Below are positions 43,747 to 52,818 of a stretch of DNA of 64,000 nt, one piece after another. Source of the DNA: Robinsoniella peoriensis (lineage in GTDB: Bacteria > Bacillota > Clostridia > Lachnospirales > Lachnospiraceae); the NCBI RefSeq assembly GCF_042680125.1, contig NZ_JBHTNY010000002.1. One strand, 5' to 3'. Under the pieces are notes generated by a model. That model was given only the letters and a program-made list of their open reading frames with translations, searched no databases and had not been told where the DNA came from. The stretch's first letter is position 1, and the number at the start of each line of letters is the position of its first letter. The position numbers and the translations under genes were made by a program.

Positions 43747-43856
43747 AATATAAAATAATAACTAGAGAAATAATTAAAAAATTGTATATATTTGTCGTTT
43801 TGTTACAGGATAAGATAAAAATATTATGCATAATATCTTATTATTCTATAAAAATG

Positions 43857-43870
43857 TGAAATCGCTTTCA
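43857..43870. promoter_or_regulatory. Second LacI-type operator
   Basis: TGAAATCGCTTTCA is a palindrome with a central CG typical of LacI-family operators, about 126 bases after the first site and 86 before the start at 43956. Two sites would allow looping. Confidence 0.55.
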
Positions 43871-43955
43871 GTCTATTGCAATCAACTAAGACAAGGTAAA
43901 ACACAGGTCAGGAATTTGGAACGGGTATCATTTTTAGAAGCAGGAGGGCAGAAAT

Positions 43956-45248
43956 ATGAATAAGAAATTATTGCAGCTTATGCTGGCAGCATCTGTCTGT
44001 ACCTTTCTTTTTTGCGGTTGTCAAAAAAAAGATACAGACGGAAAAATTGAGATTGAATTTATACACTGGGGTGGTGACTCTACTTACAGCGGTTGTTATA
44101 AAGACCGCATTGCCATGTTTGAAAAAGAGAATCCGGATATTAAGGTGAAAGTAACTACGGTTGCTTCAGATTATGATACAAAAGTACAAACGATGTTTGT
44201 TGGTAAAAATGCACCGGATGTTCTGCAGGTACAGCCAAGCAGTTGCACTACATTTGCAGAAAAAGGGGTATTGGAGGATTTAAGCGGACCGGTTAAAGAA
44301 TCGGATTTAGATTTGGAGGAAACATTTGGTGGGGGTATGGATGGATATGAAACAGATGAAGGTATCTATGCTTTACCTGACAGAGGCGGTACAACAATCA
44401 CTTATTATAACAAAGATATGTTTGATGAAGCCGGTATTTCTTATCCGGATAAGGACTGGACGATGGATGATTATATGAAAGCATGTGAACGGTTGACAAA
44501 GGATACCGATGGAGATGGTGAGACTGACCAGTGGGGGGCTGCTTCTACAGATTATCTGGGAACATGTGGTCCACTAATTTTAAGCTATGGGGCAAATATC
44601 GTAAATGAGGATTATGAAATTGGTGTAGATTCAACTCAGATGAAAGAATTCATGGAAGATTATAATAAATGTTATCAAAATGGTTGGATTATTCCTTATG
44701 AAGAGTTAGAAAAGTCTGGATCTAATGGGGATAACTTTTTTGCACAGCAGCGTTGTGCCATGATTTTAACCGGATTCTGGAATGTAGAATCATATACAAA
44801 AATGGATGAACTCAACTTTGATATTGCGCCTACACCAACCCAAGAGATACCGGCAGCATGGGCTATGGGAAGTGCATTGTCCATTAACAAGCAGTCCAGC
44901 CCTGAGAAAAAAGAGGCAGCATGGCGGTTTATCCAATTTATGACAGGAGAAGAAGGGCAAAATATGCTGGCGCAAACCCTTGCAGACTGTCCGGCGAATC
45001 TCAAGGTATTAGGAAGTGATACTTTCGTCAATCAGGAGGTAAATGGTAAAAAGTTAAGTCTGGATGTTATAGGATTGGAACAAAGCAGGGTGAAAGTAGA
45101 TGGAATCTCCAAAGGAGCATATAGCAGTGAATTGACAGGTGAACTGCAGTCGAGAATTAAAGAGATGCTCTTAGGAAGAGAAACTGTTGATGAGGCACTT
45201 AGAAATATGGATGGGAAATTGAAGAAACTTATCAAGTATTACAAATAG
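43956..45248 (+). CDS. Sugar ABC transporter substrate-binding lipoprotein
   Basis: A 430-residue family 1 extracellular solute-binding protein. The lipobox is LFCGC with Cys22. Typical segments are EIEFIHWGGDSTYSG, MFEKENPDIKVKV, ALPDRGGTTITYYNKDMFDEAGI and EAAWRFIQFMTGEEG. It catches an oligosaccharide or glycoside and hands it to the two permeases encoded next. AGGAGG precedes the ATG. The upstream promoter carries LacI-type sites. Confidence 0.92.
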   Translation: MNKKLLQLMLAASVCTFLFCGCQKKDTDGKIEIEFIHWGGDSTYSGCYKDRIAMFEKENPDIKVKVTTVASDYDTKVQTMFVGKNAPDVLQVQPSSCTTFAEKGVLEDLSGPVKESDLDLEETFGGGMDGYETDEGIYALPDRGGTTITYYNKDMFDEAGISYPDKDWTMDDYMKACERLTKDTDGDGETDQWGAASTDYLGTCGPLILSYGANIVNEDYEIGVDSTQMKEFMEDYNKCYQNGWIIPYEELEKSGSNGDNFFAQQRCAMILTGFWNVESYTKMDELNFDIAPTPTQEIPAAWAMGSALSINKQSSPEKKEAAWRFIQFMTGEEGQNMLAQTLADCPANLKVLGSDTFVNQEVNGKKLSLDVIGLEQSRVKVDGISKGAYSSELTGELQSRIKEMLLGRETVDEALRNMDGKLKKLIKYYK

Positions 45249-45265
45249 GACAGGAGGAATAAGAG

Positions 45266-46174
45266 ATGTCACATTCAAAAAAAGCGGTAAGTTCCCGAAG
45301 AGAAGCAAATCAAAAACGGTGGTTTTTTATATTTATATCTCCATGGCTGATCGGTTTTCTGGTCTTGACGATTGGTCCTATGATTTTTTCCTTTCTGATT
45401 AGTTTTACAGACTGGGATTCTATTTCCAAGATAAATTTTACTGGTGTACATAATTATCAAAGGCTGTTGGAAGATGACAGGTTCATGATTAGTTTAAGAA
45501 ATACGTTTGTCTATACGATCATCAGCGTACCGCTGAGTTTACTGATATCCCTTGCTATGGCATATTTACTTAGTTTCCGATTAAAAGGGATGAGGGTTTT
45601 CAGAACGTTGTACTATTTACCGGCTGTGGTACCGGCAGTTGCTTCCTGTATCCTGTTTAAGCGTATTCTGGCAACAGATGGTCTGGTTAACCAATTTCTG
45701 GGGATTTTTGGAATAAAGGGACCTGCATGGCTGCTCAGTAAGGATTATGTACTGTTCGGTTTTGTATTTCTTGCAATCTGGGGAGTGGGAGGCACCATGA
45801 TTCTTTTGCTTTCTGCTATCAATAGTGTGGGCGAGGAAATGTACGAATCAGCTCTTATTGATGGTGCAACCAGATTTTATATGTTTCGCAAGATTACAAT
45901 TCCTCAGATTACACCAATTATTTTCTTTAATCTTATTACAGGTATCATTGGTTCCTTACAGACTTTTACCCAGGTATACATGCTGACGGACGGCGGACCG
46001 GATTATGCCAGCAGTATGATTGTGCCTTACCTGTATCGCAATGCTTTTAGTTATTTCAGAATGGGATACGCGTCTTCTATGGCCTGGGTGCTGTTTATAA
46101 TTGTTATGATTCTGTCTGTATTGGTACTGAAATCATCCAGCGCATGGGTCTTTTATGAGGAGGAGATAAAATAA
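45266..46174 (+). CDS. Sugar ABC transporter permease (MalF/UgpA type)
   Basis: A 302-residue permease with six predicted helices; the first at about residues 20-42. The EAA loop is YESALIDGATRFYMFRKITIPQITPIIFF, where the ATPase docks. The late segment LTDGGPDYASSMIVPYLYRNAF is typical of CUT1 permeases. It overlaps the next permease gene by one base. The ATPase gene is not in this region, as is common for Firmicutes CUT1 systems that share one MsmK-like ATPase. Confidence 0.92.
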   Translation: MSHSKKAVSSRREANQKRWFFIFISPWLIGFLVLTIGPMIFSFLISFTDWDSISKINFTGVHNYQRLLEDDRFMISLRNTFVYTIISVPLSLLISLAMAYLLSFRLKGMRVFRTLYYLPAVVPAVASCILFKRILATDGLVNQFLGIFGIKGPAWLLSKDYVLFGFVFLAIWGVGGTMILLLSAINSVGEEMYESALIDGATRFYMFRKITIPQITPIIFFNLITGIIGSLQTFTQVYMLTDGGPDYASSMIVPYLYRNAFSYFRMGYASSMAWVLFIIVMILSVLVLKSSSAWVFYEEEIK

Positions 46175-47043
46175 TGTTAGATAAAAATATGTCGCAGACT
46201 TCAAAAATAATTACGTATATTATATTGATTTTATTTGCAGGTATCCTTCTTTGCCCTTTTTTATATATGATTAGCATTGCACTGGCAACTCCGGATACCA
46301 ATGCCAAAGAGCTGTTCACCATGATGCCGAAGGAGTTTTATTGGAAGAATTTTACGGAGCTGTTTTCCGGTGCATTTGACGGAGAAAAACCAATTGGAAC
46401 ATGGTTTTTAAATACGTTATTAGTAGTAGCATTAGGTATTGCCGGTCAGCTGTTTTCCAGTACTTTTGTAGCATTTGGTTTTGCGAGAATGCGTTACAAA
46501 CATAAAAATAAATTGTTTTTAATTATGCTGTGTACAATGATGCTGCCAGGGCAGATTACACTTATTCCGGTATTTTATTTATTTACCAGGGTTGGACTTT
46601 ATAATTCTGTCTGGCCGCTCATTATTCCACAGTGGGTTGGATCAGCCTATAATATATTTTTTACAAGACAGTTTATTTCTGCTATACCAGGTCAGCTATA
46701 TGAGGCGGCTGAGATTGATGGATTAAGTTACATGGGTATATACCGAAAGATTGTAATACCATTAGTTAAACCTGCTCTGTGTGCTATCGCAATTTTCACT
46801 TTTAATGCAACGTGGGGAGATGTATTTGGACCATTAATCTATATTTCGGATACCAACAGGATGACTCTGGCGCTTGGAGCAGCAAATCTTTCTGCATCTT
46901 CAAATCCTACAGGAGCAATTAATTTATCTGTATGTATGTGCATGTCACTGCTTTTATCCATACCTCAGATTGTAGTTTATTTTGCGGGGCAGAAAAGTCT
47001 GTTCCATATTAATCTTGGAATTGGCAACAGTGGTACAAAGTAA
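46174..47043 (+). CDS. Sugar ABC transporter permease (MalG/UgpE type)
   Basis: A 289-residue CUT1 permease. Helix 1 is near residues 10-33. The EAA loop is YEAAEIDGLSYMGIYRKIVIPLVKPALCA. FARMRYKHKNKLFLIMLCTMMLPGQITLIPVFYLF is a standard MalG block. It shares its first base with the stop of the previous gene. Confidence 0.92.
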   Translation: MLDKNMSQTSKIITYIILILFAGILLCPFLYMISIALATPDTNAKELFTMMPKEFYWKNFTELFSGAFDGEKPIGTWFLNTLLVVALGIAGQLFSSTFVAFGFARMRYKHKNKLFLIMLCTMMLPGQITLIPVFYLFTRVGLYNSVWPLIIPQWVGSAYNIFFTRQFISAIPGQLYEAAEIDGLSYMGIYRKIVIPLVKPALCAIAIFTFNATWGDVFGPLIYISDTNRMTLALGAANLSASSNPTGAINLSVCMCMSLLLSIPQIVVYFAGQKSLFHINLGIGNSGTK

Positions 47044-47064
47044 AAGTAGGAAGGCAGCGGTGTA

Positions 47065-47751
47065 ATGAAGAAAGATTTTTATAAGGTTTATGGATATATC
47101 AGTTATTTGAATTATATTCTCTGGCTGTTGGAACTAAATTTGCTGTTCTTTCTGGTAAACTTGCCGATAATGGGCCTTTTCTTATTTGTAAAATTTCAGC
47201 TCACGACAGCGCCGTTGTTTTTTGCAGCGGGAGTGACGGTTGGACCATCTCTTTATGCGATGTTTGAAAGTTTACGGGATGTGGAAAAAAACAATGGGAT
47301 CATTATTTGCTACCTGAAATCCCTTAAAGCGAATTTTTTACCCTGTTTAAAAGTTACGGTAATACTGGATTTTCTGATGATCCTAATTTTAAGTGAATTA
47401 ACTATGATGGACAGATTACAAATTATGGAAGGTTTCAGATGGTTTCTAATTTTCTTTATGTGCATTCTGATTACCTTTAGTGTGAATTTATTTATAGTCT
47501 TTAGCACATGGAAGCAGACGGGAAAAGAGGCAGTTATACTTAATGCGAAACTAAGCATAGTTAAGGCGGGCAGATATAATTTAAGTTTAATGATTTGTCT
47601 TGGCACGTTTATACTGCTGCAATATGTACCTGTCTATATGATACTTTATGGATTTGCTCTGGCTGGTTTCTTATGCTATAAGAATTTCGTGCCTATCATA
47701 CATTTCGTTAATGAAAGGCCAGAGAATACAAATCGGGAAACATTGAATTAA
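47065..47751 (+). CDS. DUF624 (YesL-like) membrane protein
   Basis: A 228-residue protein with about five membrane helices. The start (YISYLNYILWLLELNLLFFLVNLPIMGLFLFVKF) is typical of YesL/DUF624, often encoded beside CUT1 sugar transporters and rhamnogalacturonan-type enzymes. The molecular role is unknown. It is in the ABC-GH2 operon, 21 bases after the second permease. Confidence 0.75.
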   Translation: MKKDFYKVYGYISYLNYILWLLELNLLFFLVNLPIMGLFLFVKFQLTTAPLFFAAGVTVGPSLYAMFESLRDVEKNNGIIICYLKSLKANFLPCLKVTVILDFLMILILSELTMMDRLQIMEGFRWFLIFFMCILITFSVNLFIVFSTWKQTGKEAVILNAKLSIVKAGRYNLSLMICLGTFILLQYVPVYMILYGFALAGFLCYKNFVPIIHFVNERPENTNRETLN

Positions 47752-47792
47752 AAAAAACTGTTTAGCCGGAATAATGCGGCAGATTTCAATAG

Positions 47793-50207
47793 ATGAAAGA
47801 GATGGTGAAAAACTTGAATACAATTATAGAAAATAGAAATGAAAATTGGAAATTCCATTTAGGAGAATGTGAAGAAGCCTGGTATAAAGGATTTGATGAT
47901 AGTCAGTGGAGAAGTGTCAGGCTGCCTCATGACTGGTCCGTTGAAATTCCATTTTCAAAAGAATATTCCAGTGGAACGGGATACGCTGCCGGCGGAGTCG
48001 GCTGGTATCGGCTGCATTTTACACTTCCCAAAGAATATGAAGGAAAATGCATCCGTGTGGTTTTTGACGGGATTTATAAAAACAGCCAGGTTTGGTGTAA
48101 TAGTTACTATCTGGGGAAAAGACCAAATGGATATACTACCTTTTCCTATGACTTAACTTCGTTTTTATGTTTTGGGGAGGAAATGGATAATGAGATCAGT
48201 GTAAAGGTGAACCATACGGATATTGCAGATTCAAGATGGTTTACCGGAAGTGGTATTACTAGAAAAGTTACATTTTTGATAGAAGAGAAAGTGCATCCAA
48301 AAGAGTATGGAATCTTTTTTCAGACAAAACAGATGAATAGGGATGCTGCACAGATAGAGGTAGCTAATTGTATCGAGAATACGTCAGATCAAAGCGTCAC
48401 GGTTAATATAGAGACTATTTTATCAGATGCATGTGGAAATATCGCTTTACGAATAAAGGATAAAACAGTTTTAAATGCTCTTGAGACCAAAAAATGTATC
48501 ATGTCTGGCATGGTATCTAATCCAAAACTGTGGTCACCCGAAGAACCGAATCTATATAAGATGCAAACCTTTTACAAAATAGATGATAAGGCACCCTATC
48601 AGGTGCAGGAAGAGATGGTCGGTATTCGGACGATCTGCTTCGATGCACAAAGAGGATTCTTTTTAAACGGCATAGAAACAAAGCTAAAAGGAGTCTGTAT
48701 ACATCATGATGGAGGCTGTCTGGGAGCGGCTATGGTGGCAGAAGTATGGCAGAGAAGACTGGAAATACTGAAAGACTGTGGATGTAATGCAATTCGATGC
48801 AGCCATAATCCACATATGCCGGAGTTATATCAACTTTGTAACAGTATGGGATTTTTCGTGATGGATGAGGCTTTTGATGAGTGGGAGAATGCCAAGAACA
48901 AATGGTCTGACGGGCATAATGTATATCCCCCTAAGCATCAGGGATATTTTGAGGATTTCCCCCAATATCATGAAGCTGATTTAAAAGCGATGGTAAGGCG
49001 GGGGAGAAATCATCCTTCTATAATCTTATGGAGCATTGGTAATGAAGTGGATTATCCAAATGATCCTTATTGTCATCCCATGTTTGAAACTATGACTGGT
49101 AATAACGATTCAAATAAGCCCGCTGCAGAGCGTATGTATGATCCTAACAGACCAAATACAAAGCGTTTGACAGTTTTGGCGAAGAGGCTTTCAGATATTG
49201 TTAAGCAGGAGGACAAGACAAGACCAGTTACCTTAGCAGCAGCATTTCCGGAACTTTCGTCCAAACTTGGGCTTTTGCATCCATTAGACGTTGTAGGATA
49301 TAACTATAAGGAACACCTGTATGCAGACGATCACAAGGAGTTCCCTGACAAACCATTTTTGGGAAGTGAGAACAACCATAGCTACCAGGCATGGCTGGCA
49401 GTAAAGGAAAATCCATATATCAGTGGACAATTTTTATGGACCGGTATTGACTACCTGGGAGAGGCACAGGGCTGGCCTGTGCATGGTTCACCGGCTGGAA
49501 TTATAACCTGTGCCGGATATAGAAAACCAGAATTTTATAAAAGAAAATCCTTTTGGAGTAAAGAAGATGTCTTGCACATTTCCACAAGAAAGGATGATGG
49601 AAGAACGCAAGAGTGGATTCCGGTTAGTGATACCTGGAATTATGAAATAGGAGAGATGATTTTAGTTAAATGTTTTTCTAATCTCCCGGAAGTAAAACTA
49701 TATTTAAATGAAAAACAGGCAGGCAGACAGAACCAGCTCCATGATGATGGTACGTTTTGCTTTCGGATACCGTTTGAACCTGGCATTTTAAAAGCAGTCG
49801 GTTGTGATGCGAGTGGGAGGATTTGTTTGACCCATCAATTAAAAACCTCAGATGGAGCAAAGAAAATAGTATGGGATTTGTGGAAAGGAAAAGATGCTAT
49901 AACAAATACTTGCTGGAATGAAATTTCTGCAAGACCGGGTTATCTATATCAATTAGAGATCAAACTTATGGATGATGCCGGTCAGATCCCAGTCGGGGAT
50001 GACCGAAAGATTAAAATCCAGGTAAATGGAGATGGGGAACTTGCCGGAATCGAAAATGGAGATTTGTCTGATGTTACGCCGTATTCTTCGAATGAGCGAA
50101 AAACATACAATGGACAGTTGATTGTGTTTATTAGACGAACTGGCATAAGAAAGATCTATGTGGAAATAGAGTCAGATATGGGTATACATAAATTAGAGAT
50201 TGATTAA
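47793..50207 (+). CDS. GH2 glycoside hydrolase, beta-galactosidase-like
   Basis: An 804-residue GH2 enzyme with the sugar-binding domain first (FDDSQWRSVRLPHDWSVE), an Ig-like domain, the TIM barrel, and C-terminal domains. The acid/base Glu418 is in WSIGNEVDYPND and the nucleophile Glu526 in FLGSENNHSYQAW. There is no signal peptide, so it works on imported substrate. Beta-galactosidase is the first guess; beta-glucuronidase or beta-mannosidase activity cannot be excluded. The start is one of two nearby ATGs (47793, 47802). Confidence 0.88.
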   Translation: MKEMVKNLNTIIENRNENWKFHLGECEEAWYKGFDDSQWRSVRLPHDWSVEIPFSKEYSSGTGYAAGGVGWYRLHFTLPKEYEGKCIRVVFDGIYKNSQVWCNSYYLGKRPNGYTTFSYDLTSFLCFGEEMDNEISVKVNHTDIADSRWFTGSGITRKVTFLIEEKVHPKEYGIFFQTKQMNRDAAQIEVANCIENTSDQSVTVNIETILSDACGNIALRIKDKTVLNALETKKCIMSGMVSNPKLWSPEEPNLYKMQTFYKIDDKAPYQVQEEMVGIRTICFDAQRGFFLNGIETKLKGVCIHHDGGCLGAAMVAEVWQRRLEILKDCGCNAIRCSHNPHMPELYQLCNSMGFFVMDEAFDEWENAKNKWSDGHNVYPPKHQGYFEDFPQYHEADLKAMVRRGRNHPSIILWSIGNEVDYPNDPYCHPMFETMTGNNDSNKPAAERMYDPNRPNTKRLTVLAKRLSDIVKQEDKTRPVTLAAAFPELSSKLGLLHPLDVVGYNYKEHLYADDHKEFPDKPFLGSENNHSYQAWLAVKENPYISGQFLWTGIDYLGEAQGWPVHGSPAGIITCAGYRKPEFYKRKSFWSKEDVLHISTRKDDGRTQEWIPVSDTWNYEIGEMILVKCFSNLPEVKLYLNEKQAGRQNQLHDDGTFCFRIPFEPGILKAVGCDASGRICLTHQLKTSDGAKKIVWDLWKGKDAITNTCWNEISARPGYLYQLEIKLMDDAGQIPVGDDRKIKIQVNGDGELAGIENGDLSDVTPYSSNERKTYNGQLIVFIRRTGIRKIYVEIESDMGIHKLEID

Positions 50208-50239
50208 ATTAGGTCTTTTGTGTACCCGGTTGGTCAATG

Positions 50240-50268
50240 GAGGGATTGCTGAGGCAGTTCCTCTTTTT
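50240..50268 (+). terminator. Terminator of the ABC-GH2 operon
   Basis: GAGGGATTGC (50240-50249) pairs with GCAGTTCCTC (50254-50263), two wobbles, followed by TTTTT. Confidence 0.7.
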
Positions 50269-50326
50269 CTGATATGCTCTAATACTACAGGGAACAATTT
50301 TATCTTAAATTGGGGTTTAGCTGTGA

Positions 50327-50440
50327 AAGGGACGCTTTGTAGATGGAGATGGTGCAGGTCAAGATGGGAGCCAGTCGAATACTATCCAAATAGCGCTGGG
50401 AAGCGGTACATTCGAAACAAAGAACAAAAATACAATATAA
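50327..50440 (+). pseudogene. Possible relic of a protein C-terminus
   Basis: A short open stretch without start reads VDGDGAGQDGSQSNTIQIA, then ends at a TAA at 50438. The Gly/Asp/Ser pattern is protein-like rather than random. It lies in the 326-base gap between GH2 and GH3 genes, after the terminator. I cannot name a parent family. Nothing else was seen in the gap. Confidence 0.25.
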
Positions 50441-50532
50441 AGAACAAAAATGAAATTCAATCCTGCTTTCAATAAGTAAAATAGGATTATAAAATGAATC
50501 AATTCTATTAGAAAAGAAAGAGGAAACTTAAC

Positions 50533-52800
50533 ATGAAGAGAGAAGATATCCAAAATCTGATTGCGCAGATGACCTTGGAAGAAAAATCCGGGATGTGTTC
50601 CGGTGCAGATTTTTGGCAGTTAAAAAGCATAGAACGGTTGGGGATTCCTTCCGTGAAAGTAACGGATGGACCGCATGGACTTCGTGCACAGGACGAACAG
50701 ACTGATCATTTGGGAATCAATGAGAGCATTAAGGCGGTTTGTTTCCCGACAGGATGTGCAACAGCAGCCAGCTTTGACAGAAAGTTATTAAAAAAGATTG
50801 GAACGGCGATTGGACAGGAATGCCAGGCAAAAGATATTAGCACTATTCTCGGACCGGCAATGAATATCAAGCGTTCCCCACTATGTGGTCGTAACTTTGA
50901 ATATTATTCCGAAGATCCGCTTGTGGCATCTGAGATGGCGGCAGCCTTGACAGAAGGTATACAGAGCCAAAATGTGGGCGTCAGCATGAAGCATTTTCTG
51001 GCAAACAATCAGGAAAAACGCCGTATGACCAATTCCTCCCAGGTGGATGAACGGACACTTAGGGAAATCTATCTGGCGGCATTTGAAGGAGCAGTTAAAC
51101 AGGCAAGACCGTGGACGGTTATGAATTCTTATAACCGTATCAACGAAACTTATGTCGGAGAAAGCAAAGAATATCTGACAGATATCTTACGTGATGAGTG
51201 GGGATTTGACGGATATGTAATGTCCGACTGGGGAGCGGTCAATGACCGTGTAGAGGCATTAAAAGCCGGAATGGATCTGGAAATGCCTGCCTCAGGGGGA
51301 ATCAATGACGCAATGATTGTAAAAGCAGTTCAGGACGGAAGTCTGGATGAGGCGGTTGTGGATCAAGCATGTGAAAGAATCTTAAATGTTATTTTCAAAT
51401 TCATAGAAAATCGTCAGCAGGGTGTTACATTTGAATATGAAAAAGACCATGAACTTGCAGCCGAGGCGGAGGCGGAATGTATTGTTCTTTTGAAGAATGA
51501 GGATGAGATACTTCCGCTTGTGAAAGACAAGAAAGTTGCTTTTATCGGAAAATATGCAGAAACACCGAGATATCAAGGAGGCGGAAGTTCTCACATCAAT
51601 AGCTGGAAAGTAGAGTCTGCCGTTGAGGCGGTTAAGGAAATCTCAGATGTATCCTTTGCAAAAGGATTTGATGATATTGTTGATGAAGTAAATGAAGAGT
51701 TGCAGAATGAAGCGGTACGCGTCGCAGAAGAGGCTGAGGTTGCTGTTGTTTTTGCCGGATTGCCGGACAACTTCGAATCAGAGGGATATGACCGGAAGCA
51801 TCTGAATCTTCCAAATTGTCAGAACACCTTGATCGAGAAGATCTGTAAAGTACAGAAGAATACCATCGTCGTACTGCATAATGGTTCTCCTGTGACAATG
51901 CCGTGGAAAAATCAGGTGAAAGGAATCGTAGAAGCATACTTAGGAGGTCAGGCAGTCGGAAAAGCAGTTGTCAACGTGCTCTATGGAACGGCAAATCCAA
52001 GCGGCAGACTGGCAGAGACGTTTCCGCTTCGTCTGGAAGATACCCCATGTTATCTGACTTATGGAAAAGGTGTGGATGAAGCGGTTTACAGCGAAGGTGT
52101 ATTCGTGGGATACCGATACTATACAAGTAAAAAGCAGGAAGTATTGTTCCCGTTCGGCTACGGACTTTCTTATACGACATTTACATACAGCAATTTGAAT
52201 CTTGACAGAACGCAGATGACAGATAATGAAATTCTCACCGTTTCTGTTGATGTGGAAAATACAGGAAACCGAGCCGGAAAAGAAGTTATTCAAATCTATG
52301 CGGCTCCGGGAGAAACCGAAACAGCCCGCCCGGTAAAAGAACTGAGAGCGTTTGACAAAATTGAACTTGCGCTGGGAGAAAAGAAGACAGTATCCTTTGA
52401 ATTAGACGCAAGAGCATTCGCTTACTGGAATACCGAGATTCATGGCTGGTATGTGGAGAGCGGCGCTTATGAGATTCAAGTTGGTAAGAATGCAGAAGAA
52501 GTACTGCTGCACACAACGATTCAGGTAGAAGGAACCAGAAAGATAAAGAAAGTATTTACTTTGAATACCTGTATAGGCGAACTGATGCGAGATGAGAAAG
52601 GCAAAGCTGTGTTCAGTCAGATGATGGGCGGCAACCAGCAGGCAGCGGAGATGGCGGAAGCAAATCAGAATAATGAAGTGGTCAATGATGAAATGATGTC
52701 AGCGATGATGAATGATATGCCGCTTCGGCAGTTGTTGAGCTTTGTACCGGGAATGAAGAGAGAAGTATTGGAACAGATTCTCGCAGCGGTAAATCAATAA
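50533..52800 (+). CDS. GH3 glycoside hydrolase, beta-glucosidase-like
   Basis: A 755-residue GH3 enzyme. The N-terminal barrel has KVTDGPHGLR and SPLCGRNFEYYSEDP; the nucleophile Asp232 is in YVMSDWGAVNDR. The second domain carries FESEGYDRKHLNLP with the likely acid/base Glu, and a fibronectin III-like domain follows (FPFGYGLSYTTFTYS). After it comes an 80-residue helical, Met-rich tail (about residues 675-755). No signal peptide. Beta-glucosidase is most likely; beta-xylosidase is possible. It is followed after 18 bases by the symporter gene. Confidence 0.9.
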   Translation: MKREDIQNLIAQMTLEEKSGMCSGADFWQLKSIERLGIPSVKVTDGPHGLRAQDEQTDHLGINESIKAVCFPTGCATAASFDRKLLKKIGTAIGQECQAKDISTILGPAMNIKRSPLCGRNFEYYSEDPLVASEMAAALTEGIQSQNVGVSMKHFLANNQEKRRMTNSSQVDERTLREIYLAAFEGAVKQARPWTVMNSYNRINETYVGESKEYLTDILRDEWGFDGYVMSDWGAVNDRVEALKAGMDLEMPASGGINDAMIVKAVQDGSLDEAVVDQACERILNVIFKFIENRQQGVTFEYEKDHELAAEAEAECIVLLKNEDEILPLVKDKKVAFIGKYAETPRYQGGGSSHINSWKVESAVEAVKEISDVSFAKGFDDIVDEVNEELQNEAVRVAEEAEVAVVFAGLPDNFESEGYDRKHLNLPNCQNTLIEKICKVQKNTIVVLHNGSPVTMPWKNQVKGIVEAYLGGQAVGKAVVNVLYGTANPSGRLAETFPLRLEDTPCYLTYGKGVDEAVYSEGVFVGYRYYTSKKQEVLFPFGYGLSYTTFTYSNLNLDRTQMTDNEILTVSVDVENTGNRAGKEVIQIYAAPGETETARPVKELRAFDKIELALGEKKTVSFELDARAFAYWNTEIHGWYVESGAYEIQVGKNAEEVLLHTTIQVEGTRKIKKVFTLNTCIGELMRDEKGKAVFSQMMGGNQQAAEMAEANQNNEVVNDEMMSAMMNDMPLRQLLSFVPGMKREVLEQILAAVNQ

Positions 52801-52818
52801 AAGAAAAGGAAAAAGAGG

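Noticed and set aside
50200..50475. 91-codon plus-strand ORF after GH2
   Set aside because: It crosses the GH2 end and its terminator, has no ribosome site, and is not protein-like; the relic call uses another frame.
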